64,000 nucleotides of DNA from Dromiciops gliroides (Eukaryota; Chordata; Mammalia; Microbiotheria; Microbiotheriidae): positions 7,861,723-7,925,722 of the forward strand of contig NC_057866.1 in NCBI RefSeq assembly GCF_019393635.1, in the 5' to 3' direction. The translations under genes were made by a program, and so were the position numbers. Of the stretch, positions 11,199 through 22,307 are shown one piece after another; position 1 is the stretch's first letter, and every line of letters starts with the position of its first letter. A model generated the notes under the pieces. That model had not been told where the DNA came from and made no database searches. It saw only the letters and a list, made by a program, of their open reading frames with translations.

Positions 11199-11280
11199 CC
11201 TCTGACCTCCCTTCTCAGCCTTCCCCGGGAGGATCCCCCAAGGGCTTCTGGGCTCCCCCTATTCTCATAGAGAGCGATGC

Positions 11281-11286
11281 AATAAA
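11281..11286 (+). terminator. CLCF1: proximal AATAAA of CLCF1
   Basis: AATAAA lies 83 nt after the CLCF1 stop codon. Use of this signal would make a very short 3' UTR without the AU-rich element. Confidence 0.45.
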
Positions 11287-11838
11287 GCGCCCCTTAGGGA
11301 GCCCAGGGCTGGGGTGGGGGGGAAGCAGATAGTCATCAGACTCTGGGCTCCCCACCTTCCCAACCTGGTTGCCGGAAAGCAATGCAATCAGATGAGGAAA
11401 GGTGGTGCTCACTGCAGGAAGTGCCTTACAGGGTGAAGCCTCCTGGCTAAACCTACTCTCCCATCTCCTCCATCACATTTCCAATGGGGGAGGGTGGGGG
11501 AGGGGGGGCGGGAATTTGGTGACCCAGAGACCAAAGCAGGAAGTGGCAGGAATTCAAAAAAAGAAGTTGGGGTACAAGGCTTGGTCCTGGAGATACCCTC
11601 TCACCCAAAGTCAAGGGATGCCAACCACGGTCAAGTGTCAATAACTTTGGCTCCTGTTTCTCCTTGGCACGATGGTGGCCCCCCTGCCCCACCCCGGGCG
11701 ACAGTCACAGTCACAGAATTTCCTAAAAGTTTACATTGTTGAGGACGGTAGCATTTTGGGGATGAGGAGAGAGCAGCTCCCTTAGGGCCTGCCTCCCCAG
11801 CCCCGCCCACTCATGACTCTCAGTTTGTTTGTATTAAT

Positions 11839-11880
11839 ATTTATTTATTTGGAGACGTTATTTATTAGACGGTATTTATT
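11839..11880 (+). promoter_or_regulatory. CLCF1: AU-rich element in CLCF1 3' UTR
   Basis: ATTTATTTATTT at 11839-11850 is followed by two further TTATTTATT-type motifs up to 11880. Overlapping AUUUA pentamers are the classic signal for rapid decay of cytokine mRNAs, and they stand 30-70 nt before the distal polyadenylation signal. Confidence 0.75.
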
Positions 11881-11906
11881 GCAGAATTTCTATTCTTGTA
11901 TTAACA

Positions 11907-11912
11907 AATAAA
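11907..11912 (+). terminator. CLCF1: distal AATAAA of CLCF1
   Basis: AATAAA directly after the AU-rich element. A cleavage site near 11925-11935 would give a 3' UTR of about 730 nt. Confidence 0.75.
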
Positions 11913-12010
11913 ATGCTTTCCCCAGAGCCTTCCTCTGTTCTTTGCCTCACCTCATCTCCCCTTTGCCCCAACCATCCTCCATCTTCATTCCTGGTTCCTG
12001 GTCCTCTGTT

Positions 12011-12264
12011 CCAGTTGTCTCTGACTCTTCGTACCCTTATTTAGGTTTTTGGTCTGTTTTTTTTTTTTTTTGGCAAAGGATACTGGACTGGTTCCCCATT
12101 TCCTTCTCCAGCTCATTTTACAGATGAGGAAACTGAAGCAAACAGAGTGAAGTGACTTGCCCAGGGTCACACAGCTAGAAAGTGTCTGAGGCCAGATTTG
12201 AACTCAGAAAGATAAGTCTTCCCGACTCCAGGCCTGGCACTCTGTGCACTGCACTACCTAGCAG
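12011..12264 (-). mobile_element. long CORE-SINE with RTE-type tail
   Basis: Reads on the minus strand as a tRNA-like head, CORE middle and a longer 3' part (with tggagaaggaaatgg) than the common short SINE. The minus-strand end resembles the agtc-gacac-actga tails of RTE/BovB-type LINEs. Same type as the + copy at 48775. Confidence 0.75.
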
Positions 12265-12404
12265 CTCTCCTGGTCCTCTAGGGCTATCTGTAAGTGTTGG
12301 GAAACCATCCAGGGCTCAAGAAACTTGGGGTGGCAAGGGAGAGGAAGGAAAGAAATCCTGAGGTTGGGGAGATGGGGCTGGAATCCCCTTCCTGTGTCCA
12401 TTCG

Positions 12405-13790
12405 ATTAAATGCATATTCATTAAGCATCACCCTGGTGCAGAGCACTGTACTAGGTGCAGAGCACTGTACCAGGTGACGGCCTGACATTGCAGACTTTAG
12501 GTAAGTCACAGTCTCCCCCACCCACCCACCCACCCACCCAGGGAATTTACAAGGAGTATGAGAGACAAGATAGACAGACCACATGACAGAACATCCGTGT
12601 GGTGGCGATCTGAGAGGGCTTAAGGGAGGAAGTGTGCTCAGCGGAAGGGAGAAGAGGGCATATGGGGAGAAAGAGAAGATTGAAGTAGGACCTAATTTGC
12701 TACCTGTGGCCTTGAGAAGGTCTCCTGAGTTTTTGTCCCTCAGTTTCCTCATTTATAAAGTGAGGCAGTTGGACTGGATGGTGACTGAGGGGCTTCCCAG
12801 CTCTGGCACTAAGATCCTACAAAATCAGATGATGCCAGATTGGGGAGTTCTATGAATTCCAGACAAAGGAGGCTGGTTTTCTTCGGGAGGGAGCCCCAGG
12901 GGTTTTGGAGGCAGAGGAATGGAGTGAGCAGACCTAGGCACTCAGAGGATTGTTTTGGCAGTGGTAGAGAGGACAGCTTGGCGACAAATGGAGATGGGAA
13001 GCCATGAAAAGATTGCCAGTGCAATAGTCCAGATGGATGGTAATTAGAGCCTACAGAACAAGGTGGTGGCCATGAGAAACAAACTGCCAGGGGTGGCACA
13101 GAGAAAAAACTGGCAAGACTTGGTTCCTAGACAGGGTATGTGGGGGTAGGGCTGGGAAGAGAAGCCAGGATGGCACCAGGGAGAGGCATGAGAGGTCAAG
13201 AGAAGGAGCAGGCTGAAGGCAAGGCTGAGTCCAGTTTGGGCCATGGCAAGATGGAGGGAGTAGGGGGACATCCAAGGGCAGGAGGAGATACACATCTTCA
13301 GCTCAGAGAAGTCAAGCTGAGAGATTTTGGTTTGGGAGACATCTGTACAGAGGCGGTAGTTGATGATAAGGGAGGGAACGAGACTGCCAAGGGTAAAAAA
13401 AGAATGTAGAAACAAGGGAAGAGGGCCAAGGACAAAACTTTGGGGAACACCCATCTACAGGGATTGGGAAGGGGAGGAGGAGCCAGCAACGGAGACAGAG
13501 AAAGAGGAGAAAAATCAAGGCAATGTGGTGTCTCTGAAACCAAGGGAGGAGAGGCTACTGCGGAGAAGGAGGAGAGGGTCCACAATCCCAGGTGCTTTTG
13601 AGAAGGCAAGGAGAATGAGCACTGCAAAAAATAGATGGCTGGGATTGGCAGGCAGAAGGTGACCAAATGGAGAACTGAGTGGGGATGGCTGGGGAGAGGG
13701 TAGACCAAGAAAGAGTGCAGATAGGCACCAGGGGAAGACAAAGGAGCTGAATTATGGAGGAGAAGCTGGCCATGGTCCATAATTTCACCC
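12405..13790 (-). mobile_element. LINE-2 (L2) remnant, 3' part
   Basis: On the minus strand this reads as the L2 3' region: the tail (reverse complement of cattaagcatcac...gcagagcactgtac) and then reverse-transcriptase-derived sequence back to about 13660. It is degraded, with a MIR-like patch at 12720-12830 and a (CCCA)n run at 12518-12540. Confidence 0.65.
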
Positions 13791-14035
13791 CCTCCTGTCT
13801 CCCGTCCACTTCTGCAGGGCTTGGGACCTGACCGCTAGTGGCTTCCTGGACTTGTGGACCTGGCCAGAGGCTAGAGGCACGAGGAATAGGGCAGCAGTGG
13901 GGAAGGACCTCTGGTGTCTGGGGCTAAGCCTCCCGTGGGCTTCCAGTCTCTCCACATACACAGGCAGCTGAAGTCTGTGGGGCAGGCATGTTCTAGATCA
14001 CACCCTATATTCTCCTAGCACAGGGCATTTTTTTC

Positions 14036-14165
14036 AAAGTACTTTCATACCTGTTATCTCAAGTCATCCAGGTAGTCTAGGCAGATATTAGCATTCTTTC
14101 TTTACATGAGACTAAAAAAAAGTAAGCGATTTGCCTACAGTCATACAGCATGTTAAGAAGCGGGA
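14036..14165 (-). repeat. MIR/L2-type fragment
   Basis: Pattern acctgttatctcaagtcatc...gcgatttgcctacagtcat is the reverse complement of an old mammalian interspersed repeat. Confidence 0.6.
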
Positions 14166-14239
14166 CCAGAAAGGTAAGAGTTCTATGCTGGGCGGTGGGG
14201 GGTGAAAAGGGCTGACAGAGCTGGGGTCACCCAGGCTAC

Positions 14240-15560
14240 TTGGGCTCTGCCCCTTACACTCAGGCTTCTGACCTCATCATTCGCCCCAGGCTGCTGTCCA
14301 GAGCTACTGACGAGCTCCACATGTCCCCTTCTCAGTCCTCTTCCTTTGTGACCTCTGTCCATCTCCTTCTCTTCCCAGACATTCCTTTCCTTCCAGGTTT
14401 CTGCACTCCTGTGCTCTCCTACTTGTCTCATCACCCCTTCTGGCCTCTTTGAAGTGTGACCCTTGAGGTGATGCCTCCTTGCCATAGGTACCCTCCAAGA
14501 CTCCTTCCTCTTCTTCCTCGATTCCACAGCCACTGGTGATCTCATCAACTCCCACCGATTCCCTGATCTCTCTGAGAATGATTCCCAGTCCTATTCTCCC
14601 TCCCAAGGTCCAATCCTGCTTCCCCAACTGCCTCAAACTTGGACTTCTCACACCAGAAGGCCAGCGAGCATCTCCAACTCATGTCAGCGTGTCCCAGCCA
14701 TAACTCATTCTCTTTCATTTCCCCTGAAACCCTCTTCTTCCCAGCTTTCCTATCAGCATCCAGGCCACCAGCATCTCTCCCTCAACCAGGCTCGTTGCCT
14801 TGTGGATGGTTTTCCTCTACTCCTCACTCAGATGGATCCAATCTGGTGTCAAAGTTGATCATTTATACCTCCACAACATCTCAGGCATATAGGTCTTCTC
14901 TTCACCCATGCAGCCAGCCTTCACAGGCCCTCACTATGTCTTTCCTAGACTATTGCCAAGGGCTTCTGATTAGTCTTTGCCTTGGGTCGCTTCCCCCTCC
15001 AATACAGACTCCATCTGGCTCCCAAAGCAAGCAGCCTAAAATGCAGATAAGAGCCTGTTGCTCTCCTATTCAATAAAGTCTAGTGGTTCCCTGTTCCCCA
15101 CAGAATCCACCACAGCAGTCTGCTTGGCATCTACAGCCTCCCCACCACCACCCCATCCCCTCTTCTCACACTTAGTTCCCCTTTGAAAACTCTTGGCCTC
15201 TGGCTGTTCCTTGACCACAACACCCATCCATGTCCACTGCACCGACTGCCCCGATGCCTGAAATACTCCCCCTCCTCACTTCTGGCTCCAAACTTCCCTG
15301 GCTTCCCTCAGAACAGCTCAGATGCCCGGTTCTTGATTCCTTAGCCCACTTTACCCTGGAGATTTCCTTCTGACATATTTTCCATTTGCTTTGTCCATAC
15401 CATGTACATATACAGCTACTTATATGCTGTCTCTCTCATTAGACTGTGAGCACCTTGAGAGCAGAGACTGGGTTTTTGCCTTTCTTTGTATCCCCAATAC
15501 TTACATGGTGCCAGGCATATAGTAGGTGCTTAATAAATGCTTGTTGACTACTGACCTCAG
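14240..15560 (+). mobile_element. LINE-2 (L2) remnant ending in its 3' tail
   Basis: Reverse-transcriptase-derived sequence (ggtgatctcatcaactccca near 14535; tagactattgccaagggcttct near 14945) is followed by the typical L2 end: tagactgtgagcaccttgag, catagtaggtgcttaataaa and tgcttgttga. Multiply disrupted and old. It faces the opposite way to the copy at 12405-13790. Confidence 0.75.
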
Positions 15561-16210
15561 ACAAGTCACTTCCCTTCCTCTAGGACTTATTTTCTCCATT
15601 TGCGAAATGAAAGGGTTTTCCTCTCCCTTCCAACTATATGCATATAATCCCATGACTTCTGAGTCCCCTCCCAAATTTAAACCTTTGATTCCACGATGAA
15701 CTTAACTTCTAGGTTTTGTTCCATTGGATCCATTGGATCCACTTGATGCCAGGCTCGGATGGCAGGGTCAGCTGTAGACAAGGAAGGTATAGGTTAGAAA
15801 AAGAGAAGAAACAGGTTCTTTTGCACATAGCTGGTGCTTAATAAATGTACAGTTTGTAAGACTGAACTCTCAATTTGACCTTGAACTCCATTCCCAAACT
15901 ATTATTCTTGCTTCCTCTTAAGTCCTCCAGAAGCAGAGGAGAATGAGGGGAGTGTATGGATGCCCCTGGGGCAGATTCTATTGTGTGCCAGTGCTGCCCC
16001 CTTGCCCCAAGGGGCTGAGCCTACCTTGATCCCCAACCCTGCCCACGATGACTTCCTCCAGGGATGAAGGAGCTACAGACTACTAGAGGCAGGAGAAAGG
16101 CCTGTTGGGGTAAAAACAAGTAGTCTCCCCTCCCTCCACTTCCCTGAATATTCCTTTACCCTCTTAGCTGACCCCCACATCCAATGAGTCTCTAGTCCTG
16201 TGGAGTTGTC

Positions 16211-16367
16211 CTTTTTAGTTTTTTATTTTTGGCGGGGCAATGAGGGTTAAGTGACTTGCCCAGAGTCACACAGCTAGTCAGTGTCCAGTGTCCGAGACTG
16301 GATTTGAACTCAGGTCCTCCTGAATCCAGGGCCGGTACTGTATCCACTACACCACCTAGCTGCCCCC
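16211..16367 (-). mobile_element. tRNA-derived marsupial SINE
   Basis: Complete minus-strand copy from a T-rich tail to ctagctgcccc. It is flanked by imperfect direct repeats of tggagttgtc. Confidence 0.9.
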
Positions 16368-16419
16368 GATCTGGAGTTGTCTTTCTAATCTCTCCAATGC
16401 ATCTCTTCTTTTCCCTTCC

Positions 16420-16890
16420 CAAGGTCCTAACCTGGCATCCCTTTGCTTCTACTGGTAGTTTTTATCTTCCACAAGGCTGGAAAGTGGTTTTCTCTAGCAT
16501 GGCTAGGCTGCAGCCATCCTACACCAGATCCCAAGCGATACTACAACATGATCTTCATCCCATGCTGTGCGGGGCTCCCACAACCTACAGGTCCGAGTCC
16601 AAAGTCCTCAGCTTAGCCTGTGGAGGCCCTCAAATGTCTGGCACCAAGCTCTCTTTCCAGGCTTATCTCCCATGACACGACTTCTCCATTTGAACCAAAC
16701 TGCTCTATTCACTCCACCCCAAAGGGGTCTTGCTCGTTCCTTCCACCAGCCCTCGTTTGTCTGCCTTCTACCTGCCCCCTCGCTGCACCCCATTCAGAGA
16801 GCCAGTGAAATCTCCCCTTCTCTGATTAGGCTGGCCCTGATGCTTTCTCCTTCAGCTTGGAGGAGTCTGGACCATCTTCCATAGACTGTA
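16420..16890 (+). mobile_element. LINE-2 remnant
   Basis: Resembles the L2 segment just after the reverse transcriptase (gtccaaagtcctcagcttag, ctttccaggcttatctccca). Degraded; the ends are approximate. Confidence 0.55.
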
Positions 16891-17204
16891 TCACATGCTG
16901 CTTTGCACAATTATTTAACTCTCAAGTGCTTAAAGAAGGGAAGGGCTAAGAAATCATGGTTGATACCTGACCATGGACCTATGCTTATATGAGCTGAGGT
17001 GTGAGTAGAAGAGTCAAATGAAGTTTTTTCAATAATCTGAGAGACCTTTAAAAAAAGGAGGAAGGAAGAAGTCAATAGATACGGATAATGGGAACGTGGG
17101 TCAGGGCGAGAGGAGAGAATGACCCACAGGGTAAACCCTAGTCTTTTGGCCCCTTTGACTTGAGGTATTAATTATGTCCTTTTTGGTGTCTTGTCTGAAT
17201 GTGG

Positions 17205-17330
17205 GAAAGCTCTGGCTTTAGAGTCAGATTTTACACTTCTCACCTACCGTCCATGTGACCTTAGACCACTCAATTAACTTCCCTGAGCCTGTAAAATGAG
17301 GGGCTTAGACTAGAAGGCCAAAGTGTGCCA
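17205..17330 (+). repeat. MIR-type fragment
   Basis: Contains tagagtcagattttacac...catgtgaccttagacc...gagcctgtaaaatgagg, a degraded MIR layout. Confidence 0.65.
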
Positions 17331-17839
17331 CCCGGGGAGGGTAAAGGGAATATTCACAGATGAAAAGGCTTGGAGATCTTATCCTTGTGCCCAGGGCTGA
17401 CAATATTAAACAATTCAATCAATATTTACTAAGTGACACTGATGTGTAGGGTGAAAGGTAGTAAGTAAGGGCTAGCCCAGGGGCCTGGCCCTTAGCAGTC
17501 CCCTGGCTGCAGGACCCTGGGCAGGTCTCTTCATCCTTCAGCTGCCCAAGCAGTCTTCCAAGAGTAGAGTAGTGGACGAGCTACAAATCTGTATGGCGTA
17601 GGGGTCCCACACTAAGGGCTCCCTGAACAGCTTACCAAGGTCTCTGACCTTCCCCCCACACACACACACACAAAGAAAAAAAGTACAAGGGACTGGAGAG
17701 GGAAGGGTAACAACATGAAAAGGAGCGTACTGTCTTTCCAAGGGTATCATTAAATAAATAAATTAGATAGAGTCTGACTTGAGGAGGGAGAGAGCCTGTG
17801 TGAAGATGAGTTACCTGGGAGGGCTGGAGGTCAGAGGAT

Positions 17840-17960
17840 CAAAGAATTTTATAGTTAGAAGGCCTCTAGGGACCATCTAGTCTACCTCCTTACAGAGGAG
17901 GAAACTGAGGCCCAGAGAGGGCTGCGGTGACTTGACCAAAACCGCTTCTACCAAGCTGGG
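17840..17960 (-). repeat. MIR3/THER-type fragment
   Basis: Contains gaggaaactgaggcccagag plus the upstream ggaccatctagtctacctcc block that recurs elsewhere in the window (46920, 52440, 52890, 59300, 60660). Confidence 0.7.
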
Positions 17961-17969
17961 GAGGCAGCT

Positions 17970-20900
17970 CTTCCACCCTGCCTTGTGAATACCCAGCAGG
18001 GGATCTGCTTGGGAAGGCGATGAGCATGCAGGGAATCTGTAAGAGGCAGGCAGTGGTAGCTGCTGCATGTATACACGGCGTGCTTCACAGTTCCCATGAG
18101 GCCTGGCCCTGACCACATCCTAGGCCTAGGGGGGAGGTCCTATCATTCTGGGCCTCTCCCCACCCCAGGCTCTGCTTGGGTATGGGGAGAGGGCAGAGTC
18201 CCATGGCCTTTCCCTGGCCTATGAGGCCTATGAGGCAAGGGTCAGAGAGTGACTCAGGCCCGGCTGGGCTGTGATGCTGGGTGGTAGCCATCCCCCTAGG
18301 CCACCTTTCTCCCCGGCGCTCCTTGACTCAGCCTGTCCCCAACTTCCTGGCAGGGGACAAAGACTTTTACAGACTGGGAAGGGGGTAACCAGAGGCCACT
18401 GGAGACAGGGGCATGGCCTCAGCTGCTAGTGCCACTGGCTGAATCAGTTCACTGGGGACCACCCCAGTGCCATACAAGTTGGTCCCTAGGCCATCAGTCA
18501 GAGGAAGCAGGCCACTGGGAGGGAAAGAGTTAACCAGGACTCTCCTTTCAGCTGGACAATGCCTGACACCTGGCGGCCAAGGTGGGGAATGGTCAGAAGG
18601 ACTCCAGCTCTCCTTGGTCCAGGCAGGCCAGCCTGGCCAGCCAGGGAGGCAGAACAACCCTGCAAAGGAGAAGACTGTGGGCAGGGGGATAGGCTGGAAG
18701 GAGCGTTCCACAGAGAGGCAGACAGGGCCCTACTCCCCAGGCCTGGCCATTGTCAATACAGATCCATGAGGACTCAGGCAGGGAGGCCCCTGGGCAGGGC
18801 AGGGGAGGGGAGGAGGCCCAGGGTGGGAGTGGGTATCAGGAAGTCTCACTGTCCCAGAGCTCAGGGTGGGTAGTGGGACCTTCAGGGAGGGCAAAGGGGA
18901 GAAGCCCCACAGTCCTTTGGGCCTCCTGGCAGCCAGTTCATTCCCTCCACACTCCCTCCCAATAGCTGTTTGGCTTTCCCCAAAAGGGAGGGGTGGGGGG
19001 CTAGCAGGGTGCATGCGCAGTGGCAGGGGGCCCCCAGCCTGCCACATTGTCTGAGCTAAGCCCGGTCTAATCCCCCCTTCCCCTGGAGCAGGTGGGGCTG
19101 TGAGCTCAGAGGGATGGGAGGCTCCTCATGTCTGTCTTCTCTTGTCTCCTGGCACACCGGGGCTCTAGACTCAGCCAGTGCCTCTGGGCCCCAGGGCCCA
19201 GGGCCCAGCCCCAAGCCCAGGACTTCTGCAGAAGGGGCCTCTGTGCTTCCCCTCCATGGCCTCCAGGTGTGAGAGCTGCATCAAGGTCCTCGGGGACCCC
19301 AGAGAAGACACAAAGTGGAAGGTGGGATCTGGCATTCTAACTGCCCACCCCCACTGCCCCCTCCCTGGAGTCTGGGGCCCCAGTCCTCCAGAGCCTGGGC
19401 AGAGAGACAGTGAGGGTGGGGCGCACTATGGAGAGGCTCAGAGGAGACAGATAAAGCTTGAGGAGCCATAGATACTGGGCAGTGATTACTGTGGGTCTTC
19501 TTTGGTACCAGGACAATGCTTCTCCTCCTCCCAAGTTCCCCTGCAGAGCCTTGCTGTGGTGCCCAGGTAAGGCTCCCAGGCCTGAGGCACCAACAGGTTG
19601 TGGTGTGCCTGTCCCCTCCCCTTTTGTGGTCACCAGGTGAGGGTAGCACCATCTCTGGAAAGGAGGGAGGAAGAAGGGAGGGAAGAGGGAGGGGGAGGGA
19701 AGGAGGAAGGAGGAGAGAGGAGGGAAGAGAGAGGAGGGAAGGAGGAAGGAGGAGAGAGGAGGGAAGAAGGAGGAGGGAAGGAGGAAAGAGGAAAGAGGAA
19801 GGAGGAGGGAAGAGAGAGGAGGGAAGGAGGAGGGAAGAGGAGGGAGGAGGAAGGAGGAGGGGGGAGGAGGGGGTTTCCACCTGTACTGGATCTTTGCTCC
19901 ATGACCCTAGCAGCAAGCACTTAACCTGACCATTGGTAAAAGCGGGTGAATAACAGCCCCTGCCTTACAGGGATATCATGAGGATCTTGAGAGATACTGA
20001 ATATTAAGGCTTTGTAGATGTTGACATAAGCCATTTATTATGTTAAATGTAAGCCATTATTATTACTGGCAGATTAGATCCCACTGCTAGGCCAGGGTGG
20101 TGGGTTGGCAAAGGCCTCTGGGAGATTTGGTTATTTCTCAGGCCCCAAAGAAGGCCACTAACAAGCCCAGGACAGAGAAATTGGTCCTAGAGCTTCCTTA
20201 GGCTCTGGGAGAAGCTGGGAGCCCAAGGGAGACCCCTAAACTTCTAGCTAATTGGAGCCAACCCTTCTTGAGGAGATACTAGTAAAATTCTCTCCAAGGG
20301 ACACTGGCAGAGTCCTGGTAAGTTGTATGTTCAAGGCTGGGCCTTCTGAGTGGGTCTGGGTGCCTGAGACATCAGAGGGGAAGGAGGGGGTGGGCCCAAG
20401 CGGGATCAGGAGCTGCTGTGGCCGCCCAGCGGCACACCCCATTTCACGCTCCCTGGGCGGTGGCAGGGGCCCCACGGCTATCAGCTTTCAGGGGTGGGAG
20501 GGGCCTGACCCACCCATGCTTCCCCATTTCCTCCAGGCACTGTGGGTTGAAGAGGCTGGTGATAGCAGCCTCCTGAACCCCAGGAAACCACATGCTCCTG
20601 GGCACATGGCCAGGTTTGGACTCCCCTTGACAAAAGGGGGTGCTCACACATTGGGGAAGCCATTCCTGGCACAACCCTTTTCTGCCAGGCTGGGCCACTC
20701 ACCTGGGCCCACCTATCCTGCCTGCTTCGAGGGAAGGAGGGGTCTGGGTGCCTTCCTCATTAGGCCCAAGTTCAGATGCCGCCCCCTTCCTTGAGTGCTG
20801 GGCTCCACCCAACCCAGAGGGGAGGGGGTTAGAGAAGGCTCAGCCCAGACAAGGAGGCAGGGATCGCCCCCCACTGTTTCAGGATCCTTGGCCTTCCCTT

Positions 20901-21190
20901 CACCTTAACGTTCACTCCCTGACACCAGACTAGCTTTGACTGGAAAGAGGCTGGAGGACTTGGGGGGCTGTGAATCTGAGCATTTCTCCCCCTTCAGCTC
21001 AAGCTCTGCGCTACAGACTCAGACCCTAGGCCAAGGCACTACTTGGGACAGTTAGTGGATGGAAGTGAGCTGTCGGGAGCAATGAGATGGGATTTCGAGG
21101 AGGTTGCTAAGGTGTTCAGGATCCCAGGCCCTCCTAATGCCAACAAGCACAGTCCGTTCATTCTGGGCTCAGAGACTACCAGTAATGAGA
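17970..21190. other. unique intergenic DNA before POLD4
   Basis: Moderately GC-rich, mostly non-repetitive. Several open frames exist but none resembles a known protein. A perfect-looking donor gtaagt at 20320 follows an open frame from about 20250, with no matching acceptor or homology that I recognise. Apart from the purine tract at 19657 I see no supported feature. Confidence 0.55.
19657..19873. repeat. 217-nt uninterrupted polypurine tract
   Basis: Every base of the + strand from 19657 to 19873 is A or G (ggaggaagg/gagagagg type units), with no pyrimidine. Several segments have mirror symmetry, the requirement for intramolecular triplex (H-DNA). It sits 2.4 kb upstream of the POLD4 start codon. 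Confidence 0.95.
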
Positions 21191-21195
21191 GTCTG

Positions 21196-21244
21196 GACCC
21201 TCACAATGAAGTGCTTAAGGAGCTGGGGGCCCACCCTGGAGACC
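21196..21244 (+). pseudogene. POLD4 exon-3-like relic
   Basis: This 49-bp segment matches POLD4 exon 3 (23060-23108) at 41 of 49 positions, including an unbroken run gggcccaccctggagacc. The frame is the same: LDPHNEVLKELGAHPGD here against LDPPHEVLKVLRAHPGD in POLD4. No splice sites of the gene flank it and the rest of the exon is not recognisable. Partial tandem duplication is the simplest reading; chance is a less likely alternative. Confidence 0.5.
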
Positions 21245-22039
21245 TGCCCCCAATACCAAGGATGCTGTCCCCCACCCTGGTGGGGCAACTCCCCAGAACC
21301 AGGCAAAAGAACACCATCTCCACAAAGCAGGGCAGCCAAGAAGCTAGTACGGGGAAGGCCGGCCGAGGAGCAGCCTCATTGATAACAGAGCCGTTTGGAG
21401 CAGCCAGCCTGTGCCAGTTCTTCAAACCCTGTCTGGCCTGCTCTGACTCATTCTCCCCCAACCTCTCTGGCTAGGCAGCTGTAATATCCTCACACTCGCT
21501 ACTCCCCACCTAGCTGCCCTTCCTTTAGACCTGAGGACCACCCCAATCTGTCCTCTGTTCAGATGCCCACGCCGACCACCACCACCACCACCATCCCTCG
21601 TGTATCCCTTCCTATTCCCGACTCTTGACACCTATTGCTTCATCTGATCTTCGTCATACCCCGGTGAGGCCAGCATGGCAGGCGGCAGTCACCCCATTTT
21701 ACAGACCAGGAAATTAAGCCCCTCCCCCCGGCATGGATCGCCTCGTGCTCCTTTGCCAAGGGTGAGCAGCTCTTTCTGCCCCCCAGCCCCACTTCGGGCC
21801 GACCAGAAGCCTTTCAGGGGAAGTAGGGGGTGTGAATGAGGGGAGGGTCGCCTGCCCCCTGCCCCCTTAGCTCCATGGGACAAGGAGAGGAATGCACGAG
21901 CCTGGATCCTTCGGTCACAGGGATTAAGGGGACGAAGACCGCATCTGCCCGGGGGCGGGGCTGGCACGGACCTAGTCCAGAGGGGCCGGCCCGGCCGGCA
22001 GGGGCAGCCTCAGGATCCGGGCTCAGACCGGTCTCTCCC

Positions 22040-22307
22040 TCCCGGGTTCAGCCGCGGCCCCGCCCCCTGAGCCTGTGCCGCGTTTCATTGGTCGCCGCTA
22101 GGCTCCCGCCCCCCGTCCGCGGCATGCCATTGGTCGGGCCCTGTTGGCCTGTTTGGGGGCGGGGGCGGGGGGCGGCTCCTGCCTGGAAGCAGCTGGACTT
22201 CCTCCCTCCAGCCGCCTGTCTGGGTCATCGCGTCTGTCCGTCCCTGGCCCCGTCCTCCGCCCAGCAGCTGTCTCTCCCCTCGCCTCTCGCCCCGCTGGGT
22301 GGCTGCC
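22040..22307 (+). promoter_or_regulatory. POLD4: POLD4 promoter, CpG island with two inverted CCAAT boxes
   Basis: GC box ggccccgccccct at 22056-22068, inverted CCAAT (attgg) at 22087-22091 and 22129-22133 about 42 bp apart, and a G-rich Sp1 cluster at 22155-22175, all within 260 bp of the start codon. There is no TATA box. Paired CCAAT boxes of this spacing are typical NF-Y sites of growth- and replication-linked genes. Confidence 0.75.

Noticed and set aside
19281-19924. Long frames of about 100-210 codons on both strands
   Set aside because: Produced by the polypurine tract, whose low complexity gives Glu/Arg/Gly or Ser/Pro/Leu runs without stops.
20252-20794. 180-codon + frame with a perfect gtaagt donor inside
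   Set aside because: No recognisable homology, no matching acceptor, and the frame runs on through unique GC-rich DNA.
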